A stretch of DNA of 5,998 nucleotides, taken from assembly GCA_946885925.1 (NCBI GenBank), contig CAMPHP010000227.1:1-5998 (forward strand), in the 5' to 3' direction. How positions within the stretch are numbered: position 1 is the first letter of the stretch; every line of letters starts with the position of its first letter. Positions 1 through 5,998 of this stretch are shown in pieces. Both the position numbers and the translations under genes were made by a program. The notes below the pieces were generated by a model. The model saw nothing but the letters and a program-made list of their open reading frames with translations, was not told the origin of the DNA and made no database searches. This DNA comes from an uncultured Litorilinea sp. Lineage in GTDB: Bacteria > Chloroflexota > Anaerolineae > Caldilineales > Caldilineaceae.

Positions 1-372
1 GCGTATCCTCATCGCCTCAAATATCATTCGCTCGACTCAGCCCACTGTTGCCTACTCAGATTCAATCCTAGTCATATCCAATCCTGGTCAGACTTACCCA
101 CAGCCAACAGTTTGCACTTCCATTCCATCTGTCTTATATCTAACTGATGTGTTATATCTAACTGGCAAGTCTACCGCACAATGGAGTGCAATGCCAAGAA
201 ATGAACGTGTACACTGGGATTAGAGTTCCCGATGCTCACACGGGTGCTAAGCATTCGACTTACTTCATCGCCTATTAGAACACCGCGGCATGGCACGAAG
301 TCGCGAACAATTCCTCTACAAAGTGTGGGGAGTTCGACTGTCTCTAGAGTAGCCAACGTTACCATAAGAGAT
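1..372. other. Non-coding or unassigned region upstream of the dnaN promoter
   Basis: No recognisable gene lies here. One forward frame is open from base 2 to a TAG at 221-223, about 73 codons. Its translation (beginning RILIASNIIRSTQPTV) matches no family I recognise, and a run of this length at a window edge can occur by chance. It could still be the tail of a gene entering from the left. The later small frames on both strands (within 171-462) have no plausible ribosome binding site or family resemblance. One DnaA-box-like 9-mer, TTACCCACA at 94-102, differs from the consensus TTATCCACA at one base. It stands alone, so I do not call an origin. No tRNA fold was found. Confidence 0.5.
131..166 (+). 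repeat. 18-bp direct repeat, two copies
   Basis: Two adjacent 18-base units (131-148 and 149-166) agree at 15 of 18 positions and share the exact core TTATATCTAACTG (134-146 and 152-164). The period is a multiple of three and is in phase with the frame open from base 2, where it would read VLYLTD then VLYLTG. The 9-mer ATATCTAAC in this core recurs at 381-389, inside the spacer of the predicted dnaN promoter. The repeat could therefore be a protein-binding site rather than coding sequence. Neither reading is proven. Confidence 0.6.
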
Positions 373-402
373 TTAACACAATATCTAACGTTATGTTATA
401 CT
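373..402 (+). promoter_or_regulatory. Predicted sigma70-type promoter of dnaN
   Basis: A -35 box TTAACA (373-378, one mismatch to TTGACA) is followed by an 18-base spacer and a -10 box TATACT (397-402, one mismatch to TATAAT). A TG at 394-395 gives an extended -10. Transcription would start near 409, leaving a leader of about 150 bases before dnaN. The spacer contains the 9-mer ATATCTAAC that is also found twice at 136-162, so a regulator binding this word could occlude the promoter. The assignment rests on sequence match and position only. Confidence 0.55.
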
Positions 403-451
403 CACGCTAATTTGCACGAGCAGCTCTGCTGCGCCATTCTACGGTGCTACA

Positions 452-477
452 GTAGCCATTAATTGTAGCCATTAATT
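452..477 (+). repeat. Perfect 13-bp tandem duplication in the dnaN leader
   Basis: GTAGCCATTAATT occurs twice without a gap (452-464 and 465-477). The pair is flanked by two copies of TACAGTA (448-454 and 477-483), and GCTAC-A-GTAGC at 446-456 forms a small inverted repeat at its left edge. It lies between the predicted promoter and the dnaN ribosome binding site, so it would be in the untranslated leader. It may be a recent slippage duplication or a pair of binding sites. Confidence 0.75.
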
Positions 478-547
478 ACAGTAATAAATTGCCACATCCC
501 AATGACTATATTCCGCCCGACATGAGATTGCTGGGCCGAACTTGACC

Positions 548-556
548 AGGGAGGAA
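548..556 (+). promoter_or_regulatory. Ribosome binding site that decides the dnaN start
   Basis: The purine run AGGGAGGAA contains a GGAGG core (550-554), five bases before a GTG at 560. This supports GTG 560 as the start. The in-frame TTG at 542 has no Shine-Dalgarno-like sequence before it and would place this purine run inside the coding region. Confidence 0.8.
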
Positions 557-559
557 CCT

Positions 560-1774
560 GTGCGGGTAAGCTGTCTTCAAGAAAATCTCGCCAAAGGTCT
601 TTCAATTGTTGGCCGCGCTGTCTCCTCGCGGAGCACCCTTCCCGTCTTGGGCAACATTTTGATTGAGGCCAAAGACAACGAGTTGCGGTTAGCGGCAACC
701 AATTTGGAGATCGGCGTCAACTGTTGGATCGGTGCAAAGGTCGAGGACGAGGGATCGATCACTGTCCCCGCTCGGCTGTTGAGCGATTTTGTAAACAACC
801 TGCCACCAGAGCGGGTCGATCTGGAATTGGCTGTACGCACCCAAACGCTGCATGTCCGCTGTGCCCGCTATGACGCCAACATGAAGGGAATTGACGCAGC
901 CGACTTCCCTATCATCCCCACCGCGGGTACGGGCGCGCAACAAGACGACCAGGAAGATGCGCTAGAGGGCACGCGCATTGAGTTAGAAACTGCCGGTTTG
1001 CGTAAGGTAATCGACCAGGTTACCTTCGCGGCATCTAGCGATGAGAGCCGTCCAATCCTCACTGGGGTCGAGGTCAGTTTCCAGCCTGAGCGGCTCACGA
1101 TGGCTGCCACTGATGGCTATCGGTTGAGCTTACGCAGTGTCCACCTCGATAAGCCCTTTGTGGACGAAAGCATGACCGTCATTGTTCCTGCACGCAGTTT
1201 GGGCGAGCTAGGCCGCATTATTGCCGACGCTGACAGCGAGCGCCCGGTGCAAGTGCTGGTGACACAAGCGCGCAACCAGATCATCTTTCAAGTCTGGGGC
1301 AAGGATAACAGCCGCGGTGGATTCCACCGGGTCGAACTTGCCAGCCAACTCATCGACGCACGCTTTCCCGACTATCGCGCAATTATCCCCAAGAGCCACA
1401 GCACTCGCACCGTGGTAGACACCGCGGCGCTGCTCAAGGCAGTACGCGTTGCCCAACTCTTTGCCCGTGATAATGCCAATATTATCCGCGTGGCTGTAGG
1501 CCCGGGGAACGGTCAAGGACAGGGCTATGTAAAGCTGACTGCCACCAGTGCCGAAATGGGCGACAGTGTAAACGAACTTGATGCCATGGTCGAAGGCAAC
1601 GACCTGGAAATTGCCTTTGATGCTCGCTTTCTCATTGATGTACTCAACCAGATTGACGAGCCACAAGTCGTGCTAGAGACCACGCAGAATACGCGCCCTG
1701 GGACCATTCGCCCGCTCGGCATGGGCGAAGACGAGTTTTTGCACGTCGTCATGCCCATGCACCCACCGCGCTAG
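560..1774 (+). CDS. dnaN: DNA polymerase III subunit beta (sliding clamp)
   Basis: This is the ring-shaped processivity clamp that encircles DNA, tethers the replicative polymerase and recruits repair factors. The product is 404 residues with the GTG start. The frame is also open from TTG 542, but the ribosome binding site favours GTG. The N-terminus (VSCLQENLAKGLSIVGRAV) and the phrase TLPVLGNILIEA are typical of domain I. ATDGYRLSL (183-191) is the conserved motif of domain II that lines the partner-binding pocket. FPDYRAIIP (269-277) opens domain III, and the protein ends with the hallmark VVMPM (396-400) plus HPPR. It is longer than the approximately 366 residues of the E. coli clamp. Visible extras are an acidic, Gln-rich linker between domains I and II (about 121-137) and a loop insertion near 247-255. 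The gene has its own predicted promoter and terminator and is not followed by recF, so it seems monocistronic. Identification is very secure. Confidence 0.97.
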   Translation: MRVSCLQENLAKGLSIVGRAVSSRSTLPVLGNILIEAKDNELRLAATNLEIGVNCWIGAKVEDEGSITVPARLLSDFVNNLPPERVDLELAVRTQTLHVRCARYDANMKGIDAADFPIIPTAGTGAQQDDQEDALEGTRIELETAGLRKVIDQVTFAASSDESRPILTGVEVSFQPERLTMAATDGYRLSLRSVHLDKPFVDESMTVIVPARSLGELGRIIADADSERPVQVLVTQARNQIIFQVWGKDNSRGGFHRVELASQLIDARFPDYRAIIPKSHSTRTVVDTAALLKAVRVAQLFARDNANIIRVAVGPGNGQGQGYVKLTATSAEMGDSVNELDAMVEGNDLEIAFDARFLIDVLNQIDEPQVVLETTQNTRPGTIRPLGMGEDEFLHVVMPMHPPR

Positions 1775-1793
1775 CCAAATTGACACGATTACG

Positions 1794-1828
1794 AAAAGAG
1801 GCAGCCCATGAAGGCCGCCTCTTTTTTT
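1794..1828 (+). terminator. Rho-independent terminator of dnaN
   Basis: GAGGCAGCC (1798-1806) pairs with GGCCGCCTC (1813-1821) around a six-base loop, with one internal A-C mismatch, followed by seven T residues (1822-1828). The four A residues before the stem can extend the pairing. It starts 20 bases after the dnaN stop. On the opposite strand the hairpin is followed by TTTT, so it may also stop transcripts of the convergent gene that ends at 1904, though less efficiently. Confidence 0.9.
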
Positions 1829-1903
1829 ATGTCTCTTTAAGAGCTACAAGGTATCTCAAGAATGGGTTTGTCACCCCAACGCCCCCATCTTTTGAAGCAG
1901 GAA

Positions 1904-2440
1904 TTACTTCCGATCCGGCTCATAGATGAGCGCAGCTACGCCTGAGCTAAATGATTGTGTTTCCACAAGTTTGAGCGTCGCAGTGGTTCCATCTTGAAAG
2001 AGACGCTTGCCTGTGCCCAAAACCACCGGGTAGATAAGAAGTCGATAGTGATCCACAAGATCATGCTGGATGAGCGTTTGCACCAGCGCGATGCTACCGT
2101 GGACTGCAATGTCCTTACCGTCCTGCTGCTTGAGTTTGGTGATTTCTTCCACGATATTGTCTTTGATCAGTGTCGAGTTGTTCCACTCCACCTTGTCCAG
2201 TGTCGTTGATACTACGTATTTGCGTACGCTGTTGAAGTAATCCGCCCCTTCATCCTTGCTCTCCGGCCAGGCGGCTGCAAACCCTTCATAGGTCACGCGT
2301 CCTAGAAGCAAGGCATCGCTGGCCGACGTCTCTTCGCCTTTAAAGTTGGCAATCTCATCATTCCAGTATGGAAAGGTCCACCCGGGATTCTCGACAACGC
2401 CATCCAACGACACAAATTCAGTCACAAATAACTTACGCAT
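1904..2440 (-). CDS. RibD C-terminal domain / dihydrofolate reductase-like family protein
   Basis: A 178-residue protein made of a single RibD C-terminal (DHFR-like) domain, the usual size for the YyaP/YwjB-type family. Visible landmarks are the N-terminal strand MRKLFVTEFVSLDGVVE (1-17), LLLGRVTYEGF (44-54), YVVSTTL (75-81), the Gly-containing VHGSIALVQTLI (113-124) that in relatives contacts the NADPH cofactor, and YPVVLGTGKRLF (137-148). The family has an NADPH-dependent reductase fold, but most members have no known substrate. It should not be named folA or ribD, since the deaminase half of RibD is absent. The ATG at 2440 has an excellent ribosome binding site. There is no signal peptide or membrane segment, so it is probably cytosolic. 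It lies 100 bases downstream of the LysM-protein gene on the same strand and converges with dnaN. I saw no clear promoter in the 100-base gap, so co-transcription with the upstream gene is possible. Confidence 0.9.
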   Translation of the reverse strand: MRKLFVTEFVSLDGVVENPGWTFPYWNDEIANFKGEETSASDALLLGRVTYEGFAAAWPESKDEGADYFNSVRKYVVSTTLDKVEWNNSTLIKDNIVEEITKLKQQDGKDIAVHGSIALVQTLIQHDLVDHYRLLIYPVVLGTGKRLFQDGTTATLKLVETQSFSSGVAALIYEPDRK

Positions 2441-2447
2441 TTTGGAA

Positions 2448-2456
2448 CTCCTTTTT
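2448..2456 (-). promoter_or_regulatory. Strong ribosome binding site for the reductase-like gene
   Basis: On the minus strand the sequence reads AAAAAGGAG, then a seven-base spacer, then ATG at 2440-2438. This fixes the start codon. Confidence 0.8.
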
Positions 2457-2540
2457 GTTCGCTTTGAGTGCGCCAGATCGCTTCAACAAAAGACGAGTCC
2501 GAAGGTCTGGTATCAAAATCCGCAGAAGGTCCCCGCCATC

Positions 2541-3908
2541 CTACCGGATCGGCAGTACCTTCAATGTAATCCCTGGAGCCAGCGCATCGGGTTCGGGCAG
2601 CACATCAAAATTGTAGGCAGCAAACTCATCCAGCCTGTCAACATTTCCATAGATATTGTAGACAATCAACCAGAGCGTATCCCCCTCCTGCACCACATAG
2701 GTAGGCAGCGGGCGCAGCAGCAAATCCACGGCATTGACTTCGCGTATGCCAGGGATGAGTTGTGTAATCTCAATCAGTTGGCGGCGCTGCGAGTCCAAAT
2801 TTACAATGCCCTGGAGCAGCAGCATCTCGTCCTGGATGCGCGCCTCAACGGGTAGTGAGGCCAGTTCAGGATAGCCTTGGTCCTCCAAATAGCGCTTCAG
2901 ATCGAGCGTATTTGACTCGATTACTAAGACCCGGCGCGGATTGGAATCAGCCATCTCTGGATTTTCCGCCGGAGCCTGGACAAGGTTATCAGGAATGACC
3001 GGCGTGGGTGTGGCGGTGGGTAGCAACACCGGCGCGGGCTGTATCGCCACCGGAGTCTCTATGACTTCGGTTTCAACTCCTGGGGTTTCAGCTACTGTGG
3101 TCTCCACTCCACTCTCTACCACCGAGGTTGCAGCAAGTGCTGCTTCCGCCGTAGGCGTAGATGACCCGCTTGGAAGCGCCGCTGCAAAGGGTGTAGTAAG
3201 AGGTGCAGGCTCAGTTGGCATGGGGCCTGTGCCCTCGGTCGAGGACAAATCCTTTTCGCGATTGTCGCGTAGCGCACCCGGCCCGATCCACCACCAACTT
3301 GCAGCTACCATCGTCACAGCGAACACAACAATCGCTACTGACGCAATCGCCTGTCCGTGGGTGCGTCGCGGTCGCGGAGCGGCAATCGTTTGCCCACCCA
3401 AGAGATCTTCGAGAAAGCTATTGGCAGGGGTAGATAGGCTCGGCATCGAAACCAGCGCAGAGCCGGACACAGAGGAGGCTAGAGACGCGGGTCGCGATGC
3501 AGATCGAGATGCAGATGTCTGAGCAGACTGGGCAGCAGCTTGTAAGGCGCGTTCTCTGTCTTGGTGCGAACGCAACAGCCATTCGGCCTCGCTGCGCAAT
3601 GTATCATCAACAGGGATCGCGGCGACATGCTGGCGCATCCGGTCAAAACGCCCCAACTGTTTGGCAAGAATCGCCGCCAACAGATGTAACTCGCTGCTAT
3701 CGGCATAGGTCAAGCCGCGTTCAGCTTCAACGAACGCCGCGTTCAATTCGCTTTGTTCGGACAACTCATAAGCGCGCGCTTGAAAATAGCCAACTACCGT
3801 CTCTGGCAGCAACAAATGTTGCAGATCTTCCCCACAGTGGGGGCAGAGACAGGCGTCGGGCGCGATCTTAACTTCGTTGGCACAATGAAAACAGGTGACA
3901 GCTTGCAT
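2541..3908 (-). CDS. Single-pass membrane protein with zinc ribbon, BON and LysM domains
   Basis: 455 residues with clear modules. Residues 6-25 form a zinc ribbon (C6-x2-C9 and C22-x2-C25). Residues about 33-125 are helical and resemble a TPR-type fold (ALSEQSELNAAFVEAERGL pattern, inferred). Residues 126-165 are Ser/Ala-rich. A transmembrane helix spans about 186-208 and is preceded by basic RPRR, which predicts the N-terminus inside and the C-terminus outside. Residues 215-320 form a Pro/Thr/Ala/Glu-rich linker. About 333-399 resembles a BON domain, and 403-453 is a LysM domain (TYVVQEGDTLWLIVYNIYGN), a fold that binds N-acetylglucosamine polymers such as peptidoglycan. The protein probably links the membrane to the cell wall, with a zinc-binding region in the cytosol. 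Its actual role is unknown. The start is ATG 3908, supported by the immediate zinc ribbon, although no good ribosome binding site precedes it. The LysM call is firm, the BON call good and the TPR call tentative. Confidence 0.88.
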   Translation of the reverse strand: MQAVTCFHCANEVKIAPDACLCPHCGEDLQHLLLPETVVGYFQARAYELSEQSELNAAFVEAERGLTYADSSELHLLAAILAKQLGRFDRMRQHVAAIPVDDTLRSEAEWLLRSHQDRERALQAAAQSAQTSASRSASRPASLASSVSGSALVSMPSLSTPANSFLEDLLGGQTIAAPRPRRTHGQAIASVAIVVFAVTMVAASWWWIGPGALRDNREKDLSSTEGTGPMPTEPAPLTTPFAAALPSGSSTPTAEAALAATSVVESGVETTVAETPGVETEVIETPVAIQPAPVLLPTATPTPVIPDNLVQAPAENPEMADSNPRRVLVIESNTLDLKRYLEDQGYPELASLPVEARIQDEMLLLQGIVNLDSQRRQLIEITQLIPGIREVNAVDLLLRPLPTYVVQEGDTLWLIVYNIYGNVDRLDEFAAYNFDVLPEPDALAPGITLKVLPIR

Positions 3909-3930
3909 GATAAAAGAGTATGATCAATAG

Positions 3931-3958
3931 AGCAGTTGGTCACCTGCTGCCAACTGCT
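3931..3958. repeat. Perfect 9-bp inverted repeat in the leader of the LysM-protein gene
   Basis: AGCAGTTGG (3931-3939) and CCAACTGCT (3950-3958) are exact inverted copies separated by 10 bases. On the minus strand the element lies 22 bases before the ATG at 3908, between the predicted promoter and the start codon. No T-run follows on that strand, so it is not a typical terminator. It could be an operator or an RNA hairpin near a start that lacks a good ribosome binding site. Confidence 0.6.
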
Positions 3959-4034
3959 GTGGGATAATAAAGGTGAAACGGCGCTGTGTGGGTACTACAA
4001 ACCAATCAACCAAAACTGTCTAATGAATGACAGG

Positions 4035-4063
4035 ATTCTAACATGAAGCGCGCCAATAGACAA
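4035..4063 (-). promoter_or_regulatory. Predicted sigma70-type promoter of the LysM-protein gene
   Basis: Reading the minus strand, a -35 box TTGTCT (4063-4058, four of six consensus bases) is followed by a 17-base spacer and a -10 box TAGAAT (4040-4035, one mismatch to TATAAT). A TG one base before the -10 box makes it an extended -10. Transcription would begin near 4027, giving a leader of about 120 bases. A short dyad, CTGTC (4016-4020) and GACAG (4029-4033), overlaps the likely start point. The rest of the intergenic region (3909-4165) holds no gene that I can support. Confidence 0.55.
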
Positions 4064-4165
4064 GTTCTATCTGATACCCGCAACATCAATAGCAAACAAA
4101 CTTGCACAATCCTTTTTGCTTGCCGGAACATTCAAAACAGACAACCAGATTTGCGAGAGCACTCT

Positions 4166-5998
4166 TTATTGAACAAGCTCCGCCAGTTCAAACCAGCGTT
4201 CTAATGCTCTCTCCAATTCCTCATTGGTCGCATCAGCCTGCTCTGCCAGCGATTGCAGGCGCAAATAATCATCACCACAATGATTCATCGCCTCTGCCAA
4301 GTCGCTCTTTGCCTGCTCCAACGCAGCAATGCGCGCCTCCAACGCCTCATACTCACGTTGCTCCTTCCAGGTCAGCTTGCGCGCGGTCTCTGTGCGCGTG
4401 GTGCGTGACGAGTTAGCAGATTCTGTTGTGGCGGACTCTGCTGTAGCGGACGGAGTGGGCATTTGCGCTTCTTGGTGCAGCCGTTCAAAGGTCGTGTAAG
4501 GGGTGGGGTAACGAGGGCCAAGCTTGCCATCTTCTAGCGCCACCAGAAAGTCCACGGTGCGGTCGAGAAAATAGCGGTCATGGCTGACAACGATGAGACA
4601 CCCATTAAAATGATCGAGAAATTCCTCCAAGACCGTCAACGTTTGAATGTCGAGATCGTTGGTAGGCTCATCGAGAATGAGTACATTGGGCTGGTGGATC
4701 AGTGTACGCAGCAGGTAGAGCCGCCGCCGTTCGCCACCACTCAGGCTGGCGATTCGTGCGTATTGCATAGGGCGTGGAAACAGAAACCACTCCAACATCT
4801 GCGCGGCTTCTACCCGTTCGCCATCTTTGGTCAGGATCAATGGCGCTTCGTTGTTGATAAACTCGATAATACGCTGCTGCTCATCTAGATCAACGCTGCG
4901 CTGGTCATAATAGCCTATCTGCACGGTCTCGCCCCACTGAACCGTCCCAGCGTCGGCTTCGATCCGTCCCGTCAGCACATCGAGCAGCGTGCTTTTGCCT
5001 GCCCCGTTAGGAGCGAGAATCCCAATGCGGTCGCCAGGTTCCAGCACCAGATCAACGCCATTGAGAACCGGCTTGCCATCAAACGCCTTGACCAACCCCT
5101 GCGCGTTCAGCACCTGGCTGCCCAAGCGACGGCTTGCCAATGCCAACGCCACCCGTTCTTCGCCAGAGTCGTAACGAAGCTGCATTAGCTCTTCAACGCG
5201 CTGTTTGCGTGCCTTTTGCTTGGTGCCTCGTGCCGAAGGCGCGCGGCGCACCCACTCCAGCTCGCGCGCCAGCAACTTGCGGCGCTTCTGCTCGGCTTCA
5301 GCCAACGATTGGTTACGTGCTTCCCGTTCCTCCAGATAACGGCTGTAGTTCCCGCTATAACTCACCAACTGGCGGCGATCCAACTCCACAATCCGATTGA
5401 CCACCCGATCCAAGAAGTAGCGATCATGGGTTACCATGAGCAATGCACCCGGCGTTGAACCCAAATATCCTTCGAGCCATGCCACCGTGTCGGCATCTAT
5501 GTGGTTGGTCGGCTCATCTAAAATCAGCAAGTCGGCCCGGTCGATTAAAGCGCGCGCCAAGGCAACCCGCTTGCGCTGACCGCCACTGAGCGTACCCACT
5601 CGTGTACTATAGTGAGGGATTCCCAACTTGGTGAGAATAGCCTTGGCGTTGGCTTCAGCCGTCCAGCCGCCAGTGCGATCCATCTCCGCACTCACGGCGG
5701 CTAACTGCGCCTGGTGTGCGGGATTATGCGGGTCGGTTTGAAGGGCACCACTCGCTTCCTCATACGCGGCCAAAAGCTGCATCTGCGGCGAATCGCTGGC
5801 AAAGATGGTGTCAAGTACGGTCAGCTTGTCATCCAGTTCCGGCTCTTGGGGCAAATACTCAACCTTCGCGCCCCCCATAACTTGGACAGTGCCCGCATCG
5901 GGCGATTCTAACCCCGCGACCAGACGCAACAGCGTACTCTTACCGCTGCCGTTGACACCAATGAGACCGATACGATCTCCCTCGTTGATAGTTAAATT
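4166..5998 (-). CDS. uup: ABC-F family ATPase, Uup type (5' end outside the window)
   Basis: This is a soluble tandem ATP-binding cassette protein without membrane domains. 610 residues are visible, and the frame stays open to the window edge, so the start codon and probably about 25 residues are missing. Cassette 1 has Walker A GVNGSGKST (visible residues 14-22), signature LSGGQ (137-141), Walker B with glutamate LLILDE (157-162) and switch His191. A charged helical linker (about 215-275) follows. Cassette 2 has Walker A APNGAGKST (329-337), signature LSGGE (419-423), Walker B VLILDE (439-444) and switch His473. Both catalytic sites look intact. A Ser/Thr-rich linker (about 513-540) leads to a C-terminal coiled coil starting KLTWKEQREYEALEARI (540-556), the Uup C-terminal domain that binds DNA in E. 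coli Uup. ABC-F proteins act on the ribosome, and Uup has also been tied to branched DNA and transposon excision. Assignment to ABC-F is certain. The Uup subtype is likely because of the C-terminal domain. Confidence 0.95.
   Translation of the reverse strand, partial: NLTINEGDRIGLIGVNGSGKSTLLRLVAGLESPDAGTVQVMGGAKVEYLPQEPELDDKLTVLDTIFASDSPQMQLLAAYEEASGALQTDPHNPAHQAQLAAVSAEMDRTGGWTAEANAKAILTKLGIPHYSTRVGTLSGGQRKRVALARALIDRADLLILDEPTNHIDADTVAWLEGYLGSTPGALLMVTHDRYFLDRVVNRIVELDRRQLVSYSGNYSRYLEEREARNQSLAEAEQKRRKLLARELEWVRRAPSARGTKQKARKQRVEELMQLRYDSGEERVALALASRRLGSQVLNAQGLVKAFDGKPVLNGVDLVLEPGDRIGILAPNGAGKSTLLDVLTGRIEADAGTVQWGETVQIGYYDQRSVDLDEQQRIIEFINNEAPLILTKDGERVEAAQMLEWFLFPRPMQYARIASLSGGERRRLYLLRTLIHQPNVLILDEPTNDLDIQTLTVLEEFLDHFNGCLIVVSHDRYFLDRTVDFLVALEDGKLGPRYPTPYTTFERLHQEAQMPTPSATAESATTESANSSRTTRTETARKLTWKEQREYEALEARIAALEQAKSDLAEAMNHCGDDYLRLQSLAEQADATNEELERALERWFELAELVQ

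Noticed and set aside
94..102. DnaA-box-like TTACCCACA upstream of dnaN as part of a replication origin
   Set aside because: It is a single site with one mismatch. I found no second convincing box and no clear unwinding element, so an origin call is not supported.
320..345. TTCGA-containing stretch resembling a tRNA T-arm
   Set aside because: The stem does not pair at the loop-closing position, and no acceptor, D or anticodon arm can be folded around it.
542..559. TTG at 542 as the dnaN start
   Set aside because: It lacks a ribosome binding site and would translate through the strong GGAGG motif that serves GTG 560. DnaN homologues begin at the residues encoded from 560.
1208..1666. Minus-strand 152-codon open frame inside dnaN
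   Set aside because: It is fully antisense to a securely identified gene and resembles no protein family.
2441..2540. Separate promoter for the reductase-like gene
   Set aside because: On the minus strand a TTGATA box occurs, but the hexamer 17 bases later (TCTTTT) is a poor -10. No other convincing pair was found.
2941..3522. Forward 193-codon open frame opposite the LysM-protein gene
   Set aside because: It is the complement of the low-complexity Pro/Thr/Ala linker, rich in Gly/Val/Ser, with no ribosome binding site or recognisable domain. The minus-strand gene has clear domains.
4100..4165. Rho-independent terminator after the uup-type gene
   Set aside because: Only a four-base AGAG/CTCT pairing with almost no loop was found just after the stop, without a T-run.

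Overview
The window looks like an ordinary housekeeping stretch of a bacterial chromosome, probably from the phylum Chloroflexota (Anaerolineae/Caldilineae-like). This placement is inferred from three things: the wording of the DnaN sequence, an extracellular protein with long Pro/Thr/Ala/Glu linkers ending in a TATPTP-type run (a style common in that phylum), and moderately high GC. No search could be run, so the taxon is tentative. I see no mobile element, CRISPR array, tRNA or rRNA.

Layout. Positions 1-559 hold no recognisable gene. They contain an unassigned reading frame open to the left edge, short direct repeats, a good sigma70-type promoter near 373-402 and a long leader. dnaN (560-1774, +), encoding the DNA polymerase III sliding clamp, follows and ends at a strong Rho-independent terminator (about 1794-1828), so it appears to be transcribed alone. 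The rest of the window is on the minus strand. Read in the direction of transcription it holds the 3' part of an ABC-F ATPase gene of the Uup type (5998-4166, start outside the window), a 257-base intergenic region with a good promoter and an inverted repeat, a gene for a membrane-spanning zinc ribbon-BON-LysM protein (3908-2541), and after 100 bases a small RibD-C/dihydrofolate-reductase-like gene (2440-1904). The last gene converges on dnaN and may share its terminator hairpin.

How the genes relate. They do not form one pathway. DnaN serves replication and repair. Uup-type ABC-F proteins act on ribosomes and/or branched DNA. The BON-LysM protein is probably an envelope protein anchored by one transmembrane helix. 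The reductase-like protein has no assignable substrate. The small reductase gene could be co-transcribed with the LysM gene because no convincing promoter was seen in the gap. I found no credible undescribed multi-gene system. The points most worth a second look are the domain architecture of the LysM protein, the repeats around the dnaN promoter, and the insertions in DnaN.
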